DNA of 64,000 nt from NCBI RefSeq assembly GCF_010731115.1, contig NZ_AP022616.1, forward strand, positions 1,550,001-1,614,000, written 5' to 3'. Below the pieces are notes generated by a model, which was not told the DNA's origin, searched no databases, and saw only the letters and a list, made by a program, of their open reading frames with translations. Shown piece by piece: positions 36,417-46,697 of the stretch. Both the position numbers and the translations under genes were made by a program. The DNA comes from Mycolicibacterium phocaicum (GTDB taxonomy: Bacteria; Actinomycetota; Actinomycetes; Mycobacteriales; Mycobacteriaceae). Positions within the stretch are counted from its first letter, which is position 1; each line of letters opens with the position of its first letter.

Positions 36417-37850
36417 GTGGTGGACGTCACCGTCGTCGGTAGTGGACCGAATGGCCTGGCCGCGGCCGTCATCTGCGCACGAGCGGGGCTGTCGGTCCGG
36501 GTCATCGAAGGTCAGCCGACGCCCGGCGGCGGCGCGCGCAGCGCCCCCGACCCGGAATATCCAGGCGTTTTGCACGACGTCTGCTCGGCGGTACACCCGC
36601 TGGGGGTCGTGTCGCCGTTCTTCGCGGAGTTCGACCTCGCCGCCCGCGGGGTGCAGATGGTGACGCCGGAGATCTCGTACGCCAATCCCCTGCCTTCCGG
36701 CGGAGCCGCCATCGCTTACCACTCGCTGGAGCGCACCTGCGCCGAGCTCGAACACGGCTCCTCGTGGCGGCGGCTGCTGGGCCCTCTGGTCGAGCACGTC
36801 GACGGCGTCCTCGGCTTCTTCCTCGGTGACAAACGGTCGGTGCCGCCGGACCTGCCGAGCACCGTGCGGGCCGGGCTGCGCGTCCTGGCCCAGGGCAGTC
36901 CGGCGTGGCGCCTGCTGCGCGGCGACGACGCGCAGGCCCTGTTCACCGGCGTCGGCACGCACGCCATCCACCCCATGCCATCGCCCGTCAACAGCGGCGC
37001 AGGCATCATGCTCACCACCGTCGCGCACACGGCGGGCTGGCCCGTCCCCGTCGGTGGCACCCAGACCATCACCGATGCGCTCATCGCCGACCTGCGCGCG
37101 CACGGCGGCGAGCTCATCACCGACTCCCCCGTGACCAGCCCGCCCGGCGGCGTGGCCATCTACGACACCTCGCCGACCGCGCTGCTCGACATCTACGGAC
37201 CCGCGGTTCCCGACCGTTACGCAAAAGCCTTGCGCCGCTACAAATTCGGGCCCGGCGTCTGCAAGATCGACTTCGTGCTGTCGGGTGAAATCCCCTGGCG
37301 CGATCCACGAATGGCGTCGTCGCCCACCGTCCACCTCGGCGGCACCCGGGCCCAGATGGCACACGCAGAGCGCGAGATCTGGCACGGCCGCCATGCCGAG
37401 CACCCGATGACCCTGGCCTCGCTGCCGCACCTGGCCGATCCTTCACGCATCGACGCCCAGGGCCGTCGGCCGCTGTGGACCTACTGTCATGTGCCGGCCG
37501 GCTCGACCGTCGACCAGACCGACACCGTCATCGCGTTGTTCGAAGACGCCGCACCGGGTTTCCGCGATCTGGTGCTGGCGGCGCGCGCGGTGCCGGCCGC
37601 CGAGATGTCACGGCACAACGCCAACTACGTCGACGGCGACATCATCGTCGGCGGCGCGACGCTCAAGGCCGCGATGATCGGGCCGACGCTGCGGGCCAAC
37701 CCCTGGACCACACCCATCCCCAAGGCGTATGTCTGCTCGTCGGCCACCCCGCCGGGCACCGGCGTGCACGGCATGGCCGGTCTGTACGCCGCGCGTACCG
37801 TGCTGCGTCGTGAATTCGGGGTGAAGACGCTGCCGTCGCTAGCGCCATAG
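36417..37850 (+). CDS. FAD-dependent oxidoreductase (phytoene-desaturase-like)
   Basis: About 477 residues with an N-terminal dinucleotide fold VVGSGPNGLAAAVICARAG and the following acidic strand end (VIEGQPTPGGGARS), typical of the amine oxidase/phytoene desaturase group. A C-terminal FAD-contact motif appears as SATPPGTGVHGMAG. Position corresponds to the oxidoreductase Rv2997 next to serA1. GTG at 36417 or 36420 starts right before the fold; TTG at 36390 is a longer option. Substrate unknown. Divergent from serA. Confidence 0.82.
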   Translation: MVDVTVVGSGPNGLAAAVICARAGLSVRVIEGQPTPGGGARSAPDPEYPGVLHDVCSAVHPLGVVSPFFAEFDLAARGVQMVTPEISYANPLPSGGAAIAYHSLERTCAELEHGSSWRRLLGPLVEHVDGVLGFFLGDKRSVPPDLPSTVRAGLRVLAQGSPAWRLLRGDDAQALFTGVGTHAIHPMPSPVNSGAGIMLTTVAHTAGWPVPVGGTQTITDALIADLRAHGGELITDSPVTSPPGGVAIYDTSPTALLDIYGPAVPDRYAKALRRYKFGPGVCKIDFVLSGEIPWRDPRMASSPTVHLGGTRAQMAHAEREIWHGRHAEHPMTLASLPHLADPSRIDAQGRRPLWTYCHVPAGSTVDQTDTVIALFEDAAPGFRDLVLAARAVPAAEMSRHNANYVDGDIIVGGATLKAAMIGPTLRANPWTTPIPKAYVCSSATPPGTGVHGMAGLYAARTVLRREFGVKTLPSLAP

Positions 37851-37864
37851 TGTTGGCTTGGCGC

Positions 37865-38464
37865 ATGGCCAAGCTTTCTGTGATCTATTACTCCGCGACC
37901 GGGCACGGCAGCTCCATGGCGCAACGGGTCGCGAGCACCGCGGAATCGTGCGGCGCCGAGGTGCGGCTGCGGCCCGTCGCCGAGACCGCTGCCCCCGAGT
38001 CGTTCGCGCACAACTCGGCGTGGACCGCGAATTACGAAGCGACCAAAGACCTTCCGGCCGCTACCGGTGACGACATCGTCTGGGCCGACGCGGTGATCTT
38101 CGGCTCACCGACCCGCTTCGGCTCGGTCGCCTCGCAGCTGCGCGGGTTCCTGGACTCCCTCGGCGGCCTGTGGTCGAAGGGCGTGTTGGCGGACAAGGTG
38201 TACGCCGGGTTCACCTCGACCAACACCGCGCACGGCGGCCAGGAGACGACGCTGCTGTCGCTCTACATCACGCTGATGCACTGGGGTGGCATCCTCGTGC
38301 CGCCCGGTTACACCGACCCGCTCAAGTTCGCCGACGGCAACCCCTACGGTGTGAGCCTGCTGGCCAATCACGACAACATCCGCCAGTTCGACGACAACAC
38401 CTACGCGGCATTGGATCACCTGGCGCGGCGGGTCGTCACGGTCGCGGACCGGTTGGGCGGGTAG
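37865..38464 (+). CDS. Flavodoxin-like NAD(P)H:quinone oxidoreductase (WrbA-like)
   Basis: 199 residues. FMN phosphate-loop SATGHGSSMAQ near the N-terminus, GSPTRFGSVASQLRGFLD at about residues 82-99 and TNTAHGGQETTLLSLY further on match the WrbA family, which reduces quinones by two electrons to avoid radical formation. ATG at 37865 begins the conserved fold; it lies 14 nt after the oxidoreductase stop. Confidence 0.88.
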   Translation: MAKLSVIYYSATGHGSSMAQRVASTAESCGAEVRLRPVAETAAPESFAHNSAWTANYEATKDLPAATGDDIVWADAVIFGSPTRFGSVASQLRGFLDSLGGLWSKGVLADKVYAGFTSTNTAHGGQETTLLSLYITLMHWGGILVPPGYTDPLKFADGNPYGVSLLANHDNIRQFDDNTYAALDHLARRVVTVADRLGG

Positions 38465-38798
38465 TTCGTCGCTCGCCGCCCGCGCCCGGCGTGTCGCGTG
38501 CTGTGATGATCAGTGCGCACCGTCAGGGCGGTCCGCTTTCATTCCGCGCTGAGGGCGACAAATGTCGAGAGGACGCCGCCGTGGCCGCAGAGTCGATCGC
38601 GGTGACTGGTTGACCCTGCGGCTGTGGCTGGAACGTTCGAGTGGCCAATGCCGCTGGCGCAGAGTCAATGCACGCGTTGGTGATTCTGCGGTCAGGGCGC
38701 GGTGATCCACTCGGAACACGCGTCATCTACCAGCAACGACAGCTTCGGCACCCAAATTGGCGTCGGAATACCCCGCCGGCCCGGCTTAGCGTGATGAG
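38465..38798. other. 334-nt gap without a supported feature
   Basis: Several short frames cross this stretch but none has a recognisable motif or good start. I see no clear terminator or regulatory motif; two GCAGAGTC words recur about 75 nt apart. It may hold the promoter for the small downstream gene. Confidence 0.5.
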
Positions 38799-39128
38799 GT
38801 GACGTTCGTAGGAACCGCCCGTCTGGTGGGCGCGGTACCCAATGATCGGTGGTTCGCCGTCGGCGATCTGGAGCTCTATCAGATGCGCCCGCCGTTGTGC
38901 GGGTATCACGTGATCGCCGCCGAGCGGAGCATGTGGGCCATGCGCGCGCAGGCCATCTACCCCGATGGCCGCATCGAACCGCCCGAACCCGACGATCCCG
39001 TGTCCACCGATTTCTACGGCGTGGCGGGCGAGGGCCTCGACATCGACCGGTCCGTGAAGCTGCCCGGCAGTGCCGACGGCCGCAACGTCGCCCGCGCCCT
39101 GGCCGGCATCGGGTACACCCTCTACTGA
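38799..39128 (+). CDS. Hypothetical protein, 109 residues
   Basis: Begins MTFVGTARLVGAVPNDRWFAVGDLELYQM and ends RNVARALAGIGYTLY, without signal peptide or membrane segment. The composition is normal for the genome and the protein looks soluble. I do not recognise a family. GTG start; a purine-rich TGATGAGG precedes it. It ends 10 nt before a strong hairpin shared with convergent ilvC. Confidence 0.6.
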   Translation: MTFVGTARLVGAVPNDRWFAVGDLELYQMRPPLCGYHVIAAERSMWAMRAQAIYPDGRIEPPEPDDPVSTDFYGVAGEGLDIDRSVKLPGSADGRNVARALAGIGYTLY

Positions 39129-39137
39129 AAAGCCGAA

Positions 39138-39186
39138 AGGCCAGTCACCGCACGCTTTTTCGCGAATCGCGTGCGACAACTGGCCT
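39138..39186. terminator. Bidirectional hairpin between convergent genes
   Basis: AGGCCAGT (39138-39145) pairs with ACTGGCCT (39179-39186), with an inner GCACGC/GCGTGC stem closing a T-rich loop. It lies between the hypothetical gene (+) and ilvC (-), both ending within 15 nt of it, so it can serve both strands. No U tract follows, in keeping with many mycobacterial terminators. Confidence 0.65.
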
Positions 39187-39200
39187 GTCGGCGGTTGAAA

Positions 39201-40271
<1,071 letters not shown>

Positions 40272-40778
40272 TTACTTGGCCGCGCCGATGCCGCGCGGGC
40301 CGCGCGCCAGCGAGACCACACCGGACTGCACCAGCTCGCGAATACCATACGGCTCCAGCACTCGCAGCAATGCGTCGAGCTTCTCCTGAGTGCCGGTGGC
40401 CTCCACGGTCAGCGATTCGGTCGACACGTCGACGACCTTGGCGCGGAACAGGTTGACGGCCTCGATGACCTGGCCACGGGTGGTGGCGTCGGCCCGCACC
40501 TTGATCAGCGCCAGCTCGCGGGAGACGGAGTTGTCCGGCTCCTGCTCGACGATCTTGATGACGTTGATCAGCTTGTTGAGCTGCTTGGTGATCTGCTCCA
40601 GCGGCAGCTGCTCTTCGACCGAGACGACGATGGTCATCCGGGACATGTTCTTCTGCTCAGTGGCGCCGACCGCGAGCGACTGGATGTTGAAGCCACGCCG
40701 CGAGAACAGTGCCGCCACGCGGGCGAGCACACCGGGGGTGTCCTCGACGAGGACCGAGAGTGTGTGAGTGGTCGACAT
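40272..40778 (-). CDS. ilvN: Acetolactate synthase small (regulatory) subunit
   Basis: 168 residues. N-terminal ACT domain (HTLSVLVEDTPGVLARVAALF) binds valine for feedback inhibition of IlvB, and a second conserved domain follows (LDALLRVLEPYGIRELVQSG). It stabilises and regulates the catalytic subunit. The start lies 5 nt after the ilvB stop, consistent with stoichiometric co-translation. Confidence 0.97.
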   Translation of the reverse strand: MSTTHTLSVLVEDTPGVLARVAALFSRRGFNIQSLAVGATEQKNMSRMTIVVSVEEQLPLEQITKQLNKLINVIKIVEQEPDNSVSRELALIKVRADATTRGQVIEAVNLFRAKVVDVSTESLTVEATGTQEKLDALLRVLEPYGIRELVQSGVVSLARGPRGIGAAK

Positions 40779-40783
40779 GGCGC

Positions 40784-42634
40784 TTACACCTGATCCTCGT
40801 TGTCGAACAGCGGACGGATATCGCGCGCCGCCATGATCTCGTCATTGCTGGTGCCTGCGGCGACCATCGGCCACACCTGGGCGTCGGCGCCGACGATGAA
40901 GTCGATGACGACGGGGCGGTCGTTGATCTCGCGGGCCTGCCGGATGACGTCCTCGACGTCCTCGGCACGCTCGCAGCGCAGACCGACGCAACCCAGCGCC
41001 TCGGCCAGCATCACGAAGTCGGGGATGCGGTGCGAGTGCGTCGACAGGTTGGTGTTGGAGTAGCGCTCGTCGTAGAACAGCGTCTGCCACTGCCGCACCA
41101 TGCCCAGGTTGCCGTTGTTGATCAGCGCAACCTTGATCGGCGCCCCTTCGAGGGCGCAGGTGGCCAGCTCCTGATTGGTCATCTGGAAGCAGCCGTCGCC
41201 GTCGATGGCCCACACCTCGGCCTCCGGGCGGGCGAACTTGGCGCCCATCGCGGCCGGGATGGAGAAGCCCATGGTGCCGAGACCGCCCGAGTTCAGCCAG
41301 GTCTTCGGGTTCTCGTACTTGATGAACTGCGCGGCCCACATCTGGTGCTGACCGACGCCCGCGACGTACAGCGCGTCCGGCCCGGCGATCTGGCCCAGCT
41401 TCTCGATGACGTACTCCGGCGAGAGGCTGCCGTCGCTCTGCGGGCCGTAGCTCAGCGGGTACGTGTCCTTGACGCCGTTCAGGTAGGTCCACCAGTCGGC
41501 GAGGTCCAGCGTGTCGGCGGCGACACCGTCACGGCGCAGCGCCGCGAGCAGGTCGACGATGACGTTCTTGATGTCACCGACGATCGGCACGTCGGCGTGC
41601 CGGTTCTTGCCGATCTCGGCGGGGTCGATGTCGGCGTGGATCACCTTGGCGTCGGGCGCGAACGACGACAGCTGGCCGGTGACCCGGTCGTCGAAGCGGG
41701 TGCCGAGGGCGATCAGCAGGTCACTCTTCTGCAGCGCCGCCACGGCGGAGACCGTGCCGTGCATGCCGGGCATGCCCATGTGCTGCGGGTGGCTGTCGGG
41801 GAACGCGCCGCGCGCCATCAGGGTGGTCACGACGGGAATGCCGGTCAGCTCGGCGAGCTCCAGCAGCTCGGCGGACGCCTCGCCGCGGATGACGCCGCCA
41901 CCGACGTACAGCACGGGCTTGCGCGACGCGGCGATCAGCTTGGCGGCCTCACGGATCTGGCGGCTGTGCGGCTTGGTGTTCGGCTTGTAGCCGGGCAGGT
42001 CGATGACCGGCGGCCAGCTGAAGGTGCACTGACCCTGCAGCACGTCCTTCGGGATGTCGACGAGGACGGCGCCGGGACGGCCGGAGGCGGCGATGTGGAA
42101 CGCCTCGGCGATCACCTTGGCGATGTCGTCACCGTTGCGGACCAGGAAGTTGTGCTTCGTGATCGGCATGGTGATGCCGGAGATGTCGGCTTCCTGGAAG
42201 GCGTCGGTGCCGATCAGCCCGCGGCCGACCTGGCCGGTGATCGCGACGACCGGGATCGAGTCCATCTGCGCGTCGGCCAGCGGCGTGACCAGGTTGGTGG
42301 CGCCGGGGCCCGAGGTGGCCATCATCACGCCGACCTTGCCGGTGGCGTGCGCGTAGCCCGACGCGGCGTGGCCGGCGCCCTGCTCGTGCCGCACCAGCAC
42401 GTGGCGCACCTTCTTCGAGTCGAACAGCGGGTCGTAGACCGGCAGCACGGCACCACCGGGGATGCCGAAGATGGTGTCGACGTCGAGTTCCTCGAGCGAC
42501 CGGACGACGGCCTGGGCACCGGTCATCTGTTGCGGGGCAACGGCCTTGGAAGAACCGTTCACCGTGCCGCTGGGGCCGCCCGCTCCGTTGGGCTGCGGCG
42601 TCGACTCTGGCGGTCGCGTGGTGGGTGCGCTCAC
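40784..42634 (-). CDS. ilvB: Acetolactate synthase large (catalytic) subunit
   Basis: 616 residues, close to M. tuberculosis IlvB1. ThDP-binding [15 protein letters not shown] with downstream NN, the catalytic Glu in [13 protein letters not shown], and FAD/PYR domain motifs [12 protein letters not shown] and [10 protein letters not shown] are intact. It makes acetolactate and acetohydroxybutyrate. GTG at 42634 is selected: GAGGAC precedes it and the N-terminus ([10 protein letters not shown]) matches the low-complexity leader of mycobacterial IlvB. A longer frame from 42682 would run into the attenuator hairpin. Expression should be controlled by the upstream leader peptide and terminator. 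Confidence 0.97.
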   Translation of the reverse strand: MSAPTTRPPESTPQPNGAGGPSGTVNGSSKAVAPQQMTGAQAVVRSLEELDVDTIFGIPGGAVLPVYDPLFDSKKVRHVLVRHEQGAGHAASGYAHATGKVGVMMATSGPGATNLVTPLADAQMDSIPVVAITGQVGRGLIGTDAFQEADISGITMPITKHNFLVRNGDDIAKVIAEAFHIAASGRPGAVLVDIPKDVLQGQCTFSWPPVIDLPGYKPNTKPHSRQIREAAKLIAASRKPVLYVGGGVIRGEASAELLELAELTGIPVVTTLMARGAFPDSHPQHMGMPGMHGTVSAVAALQKSDLLIALGTRFDDRVTGQLSSFAPDAKVIHADIDPAEIGKNRHADVPIVGDIKNVIVDLLAALRRDGVAADTLDLADWWTYLNGVKDTYPLSYGPQSDGSLSPEYVIEKLGQIAGPDALYVAGVGQHQMWAAQFIKYENPKTWLNSGGLGTMGFSIPAAMGAKFARPEAEVWAIDGDGCFQMTNQELATCALEGAPIKVALINNGNLGMVRQWQTLFYDERYSNTNLSTHSHRIPDFVMLAEALGCVGLRCERAEDVEDVIRQAREINDRPVVIDFIVGADAQVWPMVAAGTSNDEIMAARDIRPLFDNEDQV

Positions 42635-42679
42635 TCTTGTCCTCTTGATCGTGTTGCGGTTTTGGCGTTCCCGGGCAAA

Positions 42680-42718
42680 CAAAAAACCCCCGTCAGCGTC
42701 TGCTGCTGTACGAGGGTT
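42680..42718 (-). terminator. Intrinsic attenuator upstream of ilvB
   Basis: On the minus strand AACCCTCGT (42710-42718) pairs over 9 positions (one G-U) with ACGGGGGTT (42685-42693). The loop holds an inner CAGC/GCTG stem and the hairpin runs straight into a six-T tract. This is a strong Rho-independent terminator lying about 45 nt before the ilvB start, so it must be overcome for ilvBNC expression. Confidence 0.85.
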
Positions 42719-42754
42719 GCGCGTCGATGCTTGTAGTCGGCTTAGTCAGCCTGG

Positions 42755-42802
42755 TCACGCACCAACGCGCCCAGTTACTACAAGCAATGCCGAGGTCTGC
42801 AT
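42755..42802 (-). CDS. ilvB leader peptide (15 residues, attenuation uORF)
   Basis: Short frame encoding MQTSALLVVTGRVGA. It contains consecutive Leu-Leu-Val-Val codons and a further Val, the amino acids made by the operon. The ATG sits at the predicted transcription start, so the uORF is leaderless. Ribosome stalling at Leu/Val codons when charged tRNA is scarce would free GTTGGTGCGT (end of the uORF) to pair with ACGCGCAAC just before and into the terminator 5' arm, preventing termination. Leader-peptide attenuation of ilvBNC is known in Corynebacterium; here it is inferred. Confidence 0.8.
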   Translation of the reverse strand: MQTSALLVVTGRVGA

Positions 42803-42839
42803 AACGGTGACGGTAGTCCTCGCGGCGCGCGCAGGTCAA
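42803..42839 (-). promoter_or_regulatory. ilvBNC promoter
   Basis: Minus-strand -35 TTGACC (42834-42839) and -10 TACCGT (42810-42815) are separated by 18 nt, and the leader-peptide ATG lies 7 nt after the -10. Both boxes fit the mycobacterial SigA consensus, so transcription likely starts at or next to the ATG. Confidence 0.75.
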
Positions 42840-42893
42840 ATCAGTTCCGTTGCCGGACACACCCGGCGACCGGCCGACCCGCCGCCTGGGAAG

Positions 42894-43304
42894 ATGAATG
42901 GCGTGAGCCGCCGAACCGCTTCGACCGCACCCCAGCCCGTCGTGATCAAGATCCCGGGGGTCGCCCATCTGGCGGTGGGGTTCTTCGCCATCGGCCTGCT
43001 GGCGCTGGTGTTCGCCGGGCCGGCCTGGTGCGCGGTGCTGCTCGTCATCCCGATCGTGTTGTCGGCGATGGTGATTCGCTACCGCACCGTGGCGGACAAG
43101 AAGGGCGTCACGGCGCGGTCGCTGCTCGGCAGCCGGACGGTGACGTGGCAGGACATCAAGGGACTGCGTTTCGACCGCTCCAAGTGGGCCAAGGCCGAAT
43201 TGACCGACGGTACCGAGCTGCGCCTGCCGGGTGTGACGTTCGCGTCACTGCCGGTGCTGACCGCCGCCAGCGGCGGCGTCGTGCCCAATCCGTACAACGA
43301 GTGA
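42894..43304 (+). CDS. cfp6: PH-domain membrane protein (CFP-6 homologue)
   Basis: 136 residues; two hydrophobic helices (about residues 24-62, VGFFAIGLLALVFAGPAWC region) followed by a bacterial PH domain (VTARSLLGSRTVTWQDIKGLRF then ELTDGTELRLPGV). The position divergent from ilvB matches Rv3004 (cfp6, low molecular weight antigen 6). ATG at 42894; GTG at 42903 is a possible shorter start. Function unknown. Confidence 0.85.
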   Translation: MNGVSRRTASTAPQPVVIKIPGVAHLAVGFFAIGLLALVFAGPAWCAVLLVIPIVLSAMVIRYRTVADKKGVTARSLLGSRTVTWQDIKGLRFDRSKWAKAELTDGTELRLPGVTFASLPVLTAASGGVVPNPYNE

Positions 43305-43339
43305 GCCGGCGCCGCGGTCGAAGCAAGCGTCGATCACGC

Positions 43340-44245
43340 TCAGTGCAGCGGGTTTGATCCGTTCAGCAGCAGCCACGCGCCGACGCCCGCGCCGATGCCG
43401 AGCAACAGGCACAGGATCGACCCGATGAACGGCCGGCGGGCCCAACCGCGTCCGGCGTCGAAGCCGTAGAGCCCCGGCCCCGTCAGGGTCAGCGCCGCGG
43501 CGAGCACGATCATGGTCACCAGGTACTCGTGGCCCTCGGGCAGGAAATACGGGAAGTAGCCGTGCACGGGTTGCGCGGCCACCTCGACGGCGAGCGCGTT
43601 CATCAGGTAGCCCACCGCGACCGCCGCGGCGACCGGGGTGAACAGCCCCAGGACCAGCAGGACACCGGCGCCGATCTGCGCCCCGGTGGCGAGGTAGGTC
43701 AGTATCCCCGCGTGCTGGAAGCCGGCGGCGGCCAGCGCGTGCTCGTACCCGTTCAGGCCCTGGCCGCCCCACCAGCCGAATGCCTTCTGCAGTCCGTGGA
43801 CCACCAGCCAGGCGCCGAGGCCGACGCGCAACACCATGAGTCCCAGGTCCTGGGTGCCGCGGCGCTTGGCGACGCGTACCCGGGCGTCGGTCTCGGGGTC
43901 GGGCTCGATCTCGGCGGGCCCCAATGCGTCGGAGGCCTGCTCGGCACGCCGCTCCCGAGGTTGCACGTACGGCAGCGGCTCGGGTTCGTGCATGAGATCG
44001 AACGCCATCGAGGACGGCGTCGACGACGACGCAGGCGTCACCTCGGTCGCCTCGTCGGACGACGCGTTGTCGAACCGCGGGATGGCGGTGGTCGCGGCGG
44101 TCTCACCGCCCTCTGCGCCGGCACCGCCGCGGTAGGTCGTGATGGGCAGGTCGTCTTCTGGATCGACCAGGCGTGCCGACGCGGGCCTGGCGGCCGACTC
44201 GTCGGGCCGTCGCCATGCGCGCGAGTCATGGGAAGTACTGGTCAT
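43340..44245 (-). CDS. DoxX-family membrane protein with acidic N-terminal extension
   Basis: 301 residues. The first about 130 are hydrophilic, Ala/Glu/Pro-rich and probably disordered. The DoxX domain follows with four helices, starting at LGLMVLRVGLGAWLVVHGLQKAFGW. The homologue in this position (Rv3005c) is reported to form a membrane oxidoreductase complex with SodA and SseA in M. tuberculosis. ATG at 44245 is chosen since the frame further upstream overlaps the divergent lppZ promoter. Confidence 0.87.
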   Translation of the reverse strand: MTSTSHDSRAWRRPDESAARPASARLVDPEDDLPITTYRGGAGAEGGETAATTAIPRFDNASSDEATEVTPASSSTPSSMAFDLMHEPEPLPYVQPRERRAEQASDALGPAEIEPDPETDARVRVAKRRGTQDLGLMVLRVGLGAWLVVHGLQKAFGWWGGQGLNGYEHALAAAGFQHAGILTYLATGAQIGAGVLLVLGLFTPVAAAVAVGYLMNALAVEVAAQPVHGYFPYFLPEGHEYLVTMIVLAAALTLTGPGLYGFDAGRGWARRPFIGSILCLLLGIGAGVGAWLLLNGSNPLH

Positions 44246-44384
44246 AGTTGCCAGGGTAAGTGCAACTGCACTGCTGACCGTGGATTTAAGCGGTGGTTTG
44301 ACCGGCTTGTTCACGGGATTTGCCCGGCCCGGCGCGCGGCCCCGACGTGGCGAGCATCCTCGAACAGTCCGTAACCTGGCGGGC

Positions 44385-45560
44385 ATGACATTGCGGCGGT
44401 CGACGCAGACTGCGCTGACGAGGCCCCGACATCGGCCTGAGCGTTCCGGCTCTGCACCCGCTCGACGGGTCCTGGCGTTGTGCGCCATCGCTTTGCTGGC
44501 GCTGCCCGGCTGCGCCCGTTTCGATTCGGCGGCGTCCGAGCCGTTCACCATCGAGCCCGACCTCGGCGGGGCGCCCAGCTCGCCGCCACCGCCTCCGCCG
44601 CCGCTGCCGCCGAACCCGTTCCCCAAGGCGTGCCCGGCGCCGGCCGTGCTGCAGGGCTGCCTGGAGAGCACCAGCGGCCTGATCATGGGTGGCGACAGCA
44701 AGTCGGCGATCGTCGCCGAACGCGTCACCGGCGCCGTCAAGAACATCTCGACGACGGCGGAACCCAAGGTCAAGACCGTGATCCCGGTCGACGCCTCCGG
44801 TGACGGCGGGCTCATGGACATCGTGCTGTCGCCGAGCTACCAACAGGACCGGCTGATGTACGCGTACATCACCACGCCGACCGACAACCGGGTGGTCCGC
44901 ATCGCCGACGGCGACGTGCCGAAGCCCATCCTCACCGGGATTCCCAAGGGCCCCACAGGCAACACCGGAGCGCTGATCTTCAGCAGCCCGACGACCCTCG
45001 TGGTGCTCACCGGGGACGCCGGAAACCCCGCGGCCGCAGCCGATCCGGCTTCGCTGGCGGGCAAGCTGTTGCGCATCGAGCAGCCGACGACGGTGGGCCA
45101 GGCGCCCCCGACCACCGCGCTGTCGGGCATGGGTTCCGGCGGCGGGCTGTGCATCGACGGTGCCAGCGGCTCCTTGTACGTCACCGACCGGACCCCGACC
45201 GGCGACCGGCTGCAGCGGATCACCAAGGACTCGAAGGTGTCGACGGTGTGGAGCTGGCCCGACCGACCCGGTGTCGCGGGCTGTGTGGCGACCGACGACA
45301 CCGTCATGGTCAACCTCGTCAACACCAAGAAGACGGTGGCCGTCCGGCTGTCGAAGGAGACCGGCGCGGTCACGGGTGACCCCGAGGCCCTCCGCACCGA
45401 CACCCACGGCCACGTCTTCGCGCTGAAGCTCTCCCCCGACGGCAACGTCTGGGGCGCCACGGTGAACAAGACGGCCGGCGACGTCGAGAAGTTCGACGAC
45501 GTCGTGTTCCCGCTGTTCCCGCAGGGCGGATTCCCGCGTAGCACGGACGACAAGACGTAA
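44385..45560 (+). CDS. lppZ: Lipoprotein with sorbosone-dehydrogenase-like beta-propeller (LppZ)
   Basis: 391 residues. The signal peptide ends in the lipobox LPGC after an Arg-rich start, then a proline run (PPPPPPPLPPNPFP). The remaining part is a PQQ-glucose/sorbosone dehydrogenase-like propeller (DIVLSPSYQQDRLMYAYI, GGGLCIDGASGSLYVTDR). The location after doxX matches Rv3006 lppZ. Catalytic activity is not established. ATG at 44385; divergent from doxX. Confidence 0.88.
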   Translation: MTLRRSTQTALTRPRHRPERSGSAPARRVLALCAIALLALPGCARFDSAASEPFTIEPDLGGAPSSPPPPPPPLPPNPFPKACPAPAVLQGCLESTSGLIMGGDSKSAIVAERVTGAVKNISTTAEPKVKTVIPVDASGDGGLMDIVLSPSYQQDRLMYAYITTPTDNRVVRIADGDVPKPILTGIPKGPTGNTGALIFSSPTTLVVLTGDAGNPAAAADPASLAGKLLRIEQPTTVGQAPPTTALSGMGSGGGLCIDGASGSLYVTDRTPTGDRLQRITKDSKVSTVWSWPDRPGVAGCVATDDTVMVNLVNTKKTVAVRLSKETGAVTGDPEALRTDTHGHVFALKLSPDGNVWGATVNKTAGDVEKFDDVVFPLFPQGGFPRSTDDKT

Positions 45561-45587
45561 TTTGGCGCCCGACGTGAGGGTCGCTCG

Positions 45588-46697
45588 ATGATGCGCGCGT
45601 GCCCGGCCGACTTCGCTCGGCTGGCCGGCTACCTGGGCTTTTCCTGCGACGACGAGTCCTGGGTCAAACTGCGCAACCCCCTGACCCTGGCCCACTGGAC
45701 CATGCCGGTCGTCGAGTTGCTGATGCTGGTCGGCGCGGCACTCGCCCTGGCCTACGCGCTGCGGCGGGTCCGGCGCGACCCGACCGGGATCGCCATCTGG
45801 CTGGCGTCGCTGGTCTACGCGGTGGCGACCGAACTCCCCCGGCATCCACCGGACATCTTCGCCGGCACCCGGCTCGGAGTCATGCTGGTGCACAACGTGT
45901 TCAGCGTCGATTTCGTCGACGGACGGCTACCGCTGTACATCGTGGCGCTGTACCCGGCGACCATCACCCTGGCCTATGACATCGTCCGCGCCACCGGCGT
46001 CTTCGAACGGCGCGGCGCGGTCGTCGGCGCCATCTGCGTCGGCTTCGTGCACGGCTGCGTCTACGGCGTGTTCGACCATCTCGGTCCGCAGCTGCGCTGG
46101 TGGGTCTGGAACACCGCGAACCCCCTGAATCACCCGACGCTCGGCTGCGTGCCGGTGAGCAGCTGGGTCAGCCTCGCGGTGGTCGGGCCCGCGGCGGTCG
46201 CCTTCCTGGTGCACGTCCTGGTCGGGCGCCGGGTAGCCGCAGGCACACCACCGGGTGCGGTGTCGTTGGCCTGGCGCACAGCGGTCGTCAGCGTGCTGGC
46301 ACCGGTCCTCATGGGGCTGTTCAGCCTGCCGACGTTGCTCTCCGCCCACCACAGCGCGACGCAGTACGTGGTCCTCGGGGTGGAGATGGCGATATTCACG
46401 TTCGTGGCGGTGCCGGTCCTCATTCAGGACTGGCGGATCACGCGCCGGGTCGGCACGCAGCACCCGAGTTCGTACGTGCGGGTGTTCGGCGTGCTGTACC
46501 TGCTGACCTTCACGGTGCTCTGGCTGGCCGCGCTGCCCGACTTCGCCGGCGCCATCGACGGCGTCACCGGCGCGGGCACCCCGACCGGCAATCTGCCCTG
46601 CGCCGCGGTGTGTTTCGTGATCGCGGGCTACTGCGTCGCGGGCGTGTCGTCACTCAAGCCGACGACCGCGCCCGCGCCGCAGGAAGTGTTGCGCTAG
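45588..46697 (+). CDS. Polytopic membrane protein, unknown function
   Basis: 369 residues with about eight hydrophobic segments from residue 38 onwards ([20 protein letters not shown] first). The N-terminal part carries [18 protein letters not shown] before the first helix. I cannot place it in a named family. It begins 27 nt after lppZ on the same strand. Its TAG stop shares a CTAG tetranucleotide with the stop of convergent gatB. Confidence 0.75.
   Translation: MMRACPADFARLAGYLGFSCDDESWVKLRNPLTLAHWTMPVVELLMLVGAALALAYALRRVRRDPTGIAIWLASLVYAVATELPRHPPDIFAGTRLGVMLVHNVFSVDFVDGRLPLYIVALYPATITLAYDIVRATGVFERRGAVVGAICVGFVHGCVYGVFDHLGPQLRWWVWNTANPLNHPTLGCVPVSSWVSLAVVGPAAVAFLVHVLVGRRVAAGTPPGAVSLAWRTAVVSVLAPVLMGLFSLPTLLSAHHSATQYVVLGVEMAIFTFVAVPVLIQDWRITRRVGTQHPSSYVRVFGVLYLLTFTVLWLAALPDFAGAIDGVTGAGTPTGNLPCAAVCFVIAGYCVAGVSSLKPTTAPAPQEVLR

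Noticed and set aside
38465..38798. Small gene or repeat element in the gap
   Set aside because: Only short frames without start signals or motifs, and the partial GCAGAGTC repetition is too short to mean anything.
40709..42736. 675-codon open frame opposite ilvB
   Set aside because: Exact antisense of ilvB with V/D/G/R-biased composition and no motif.
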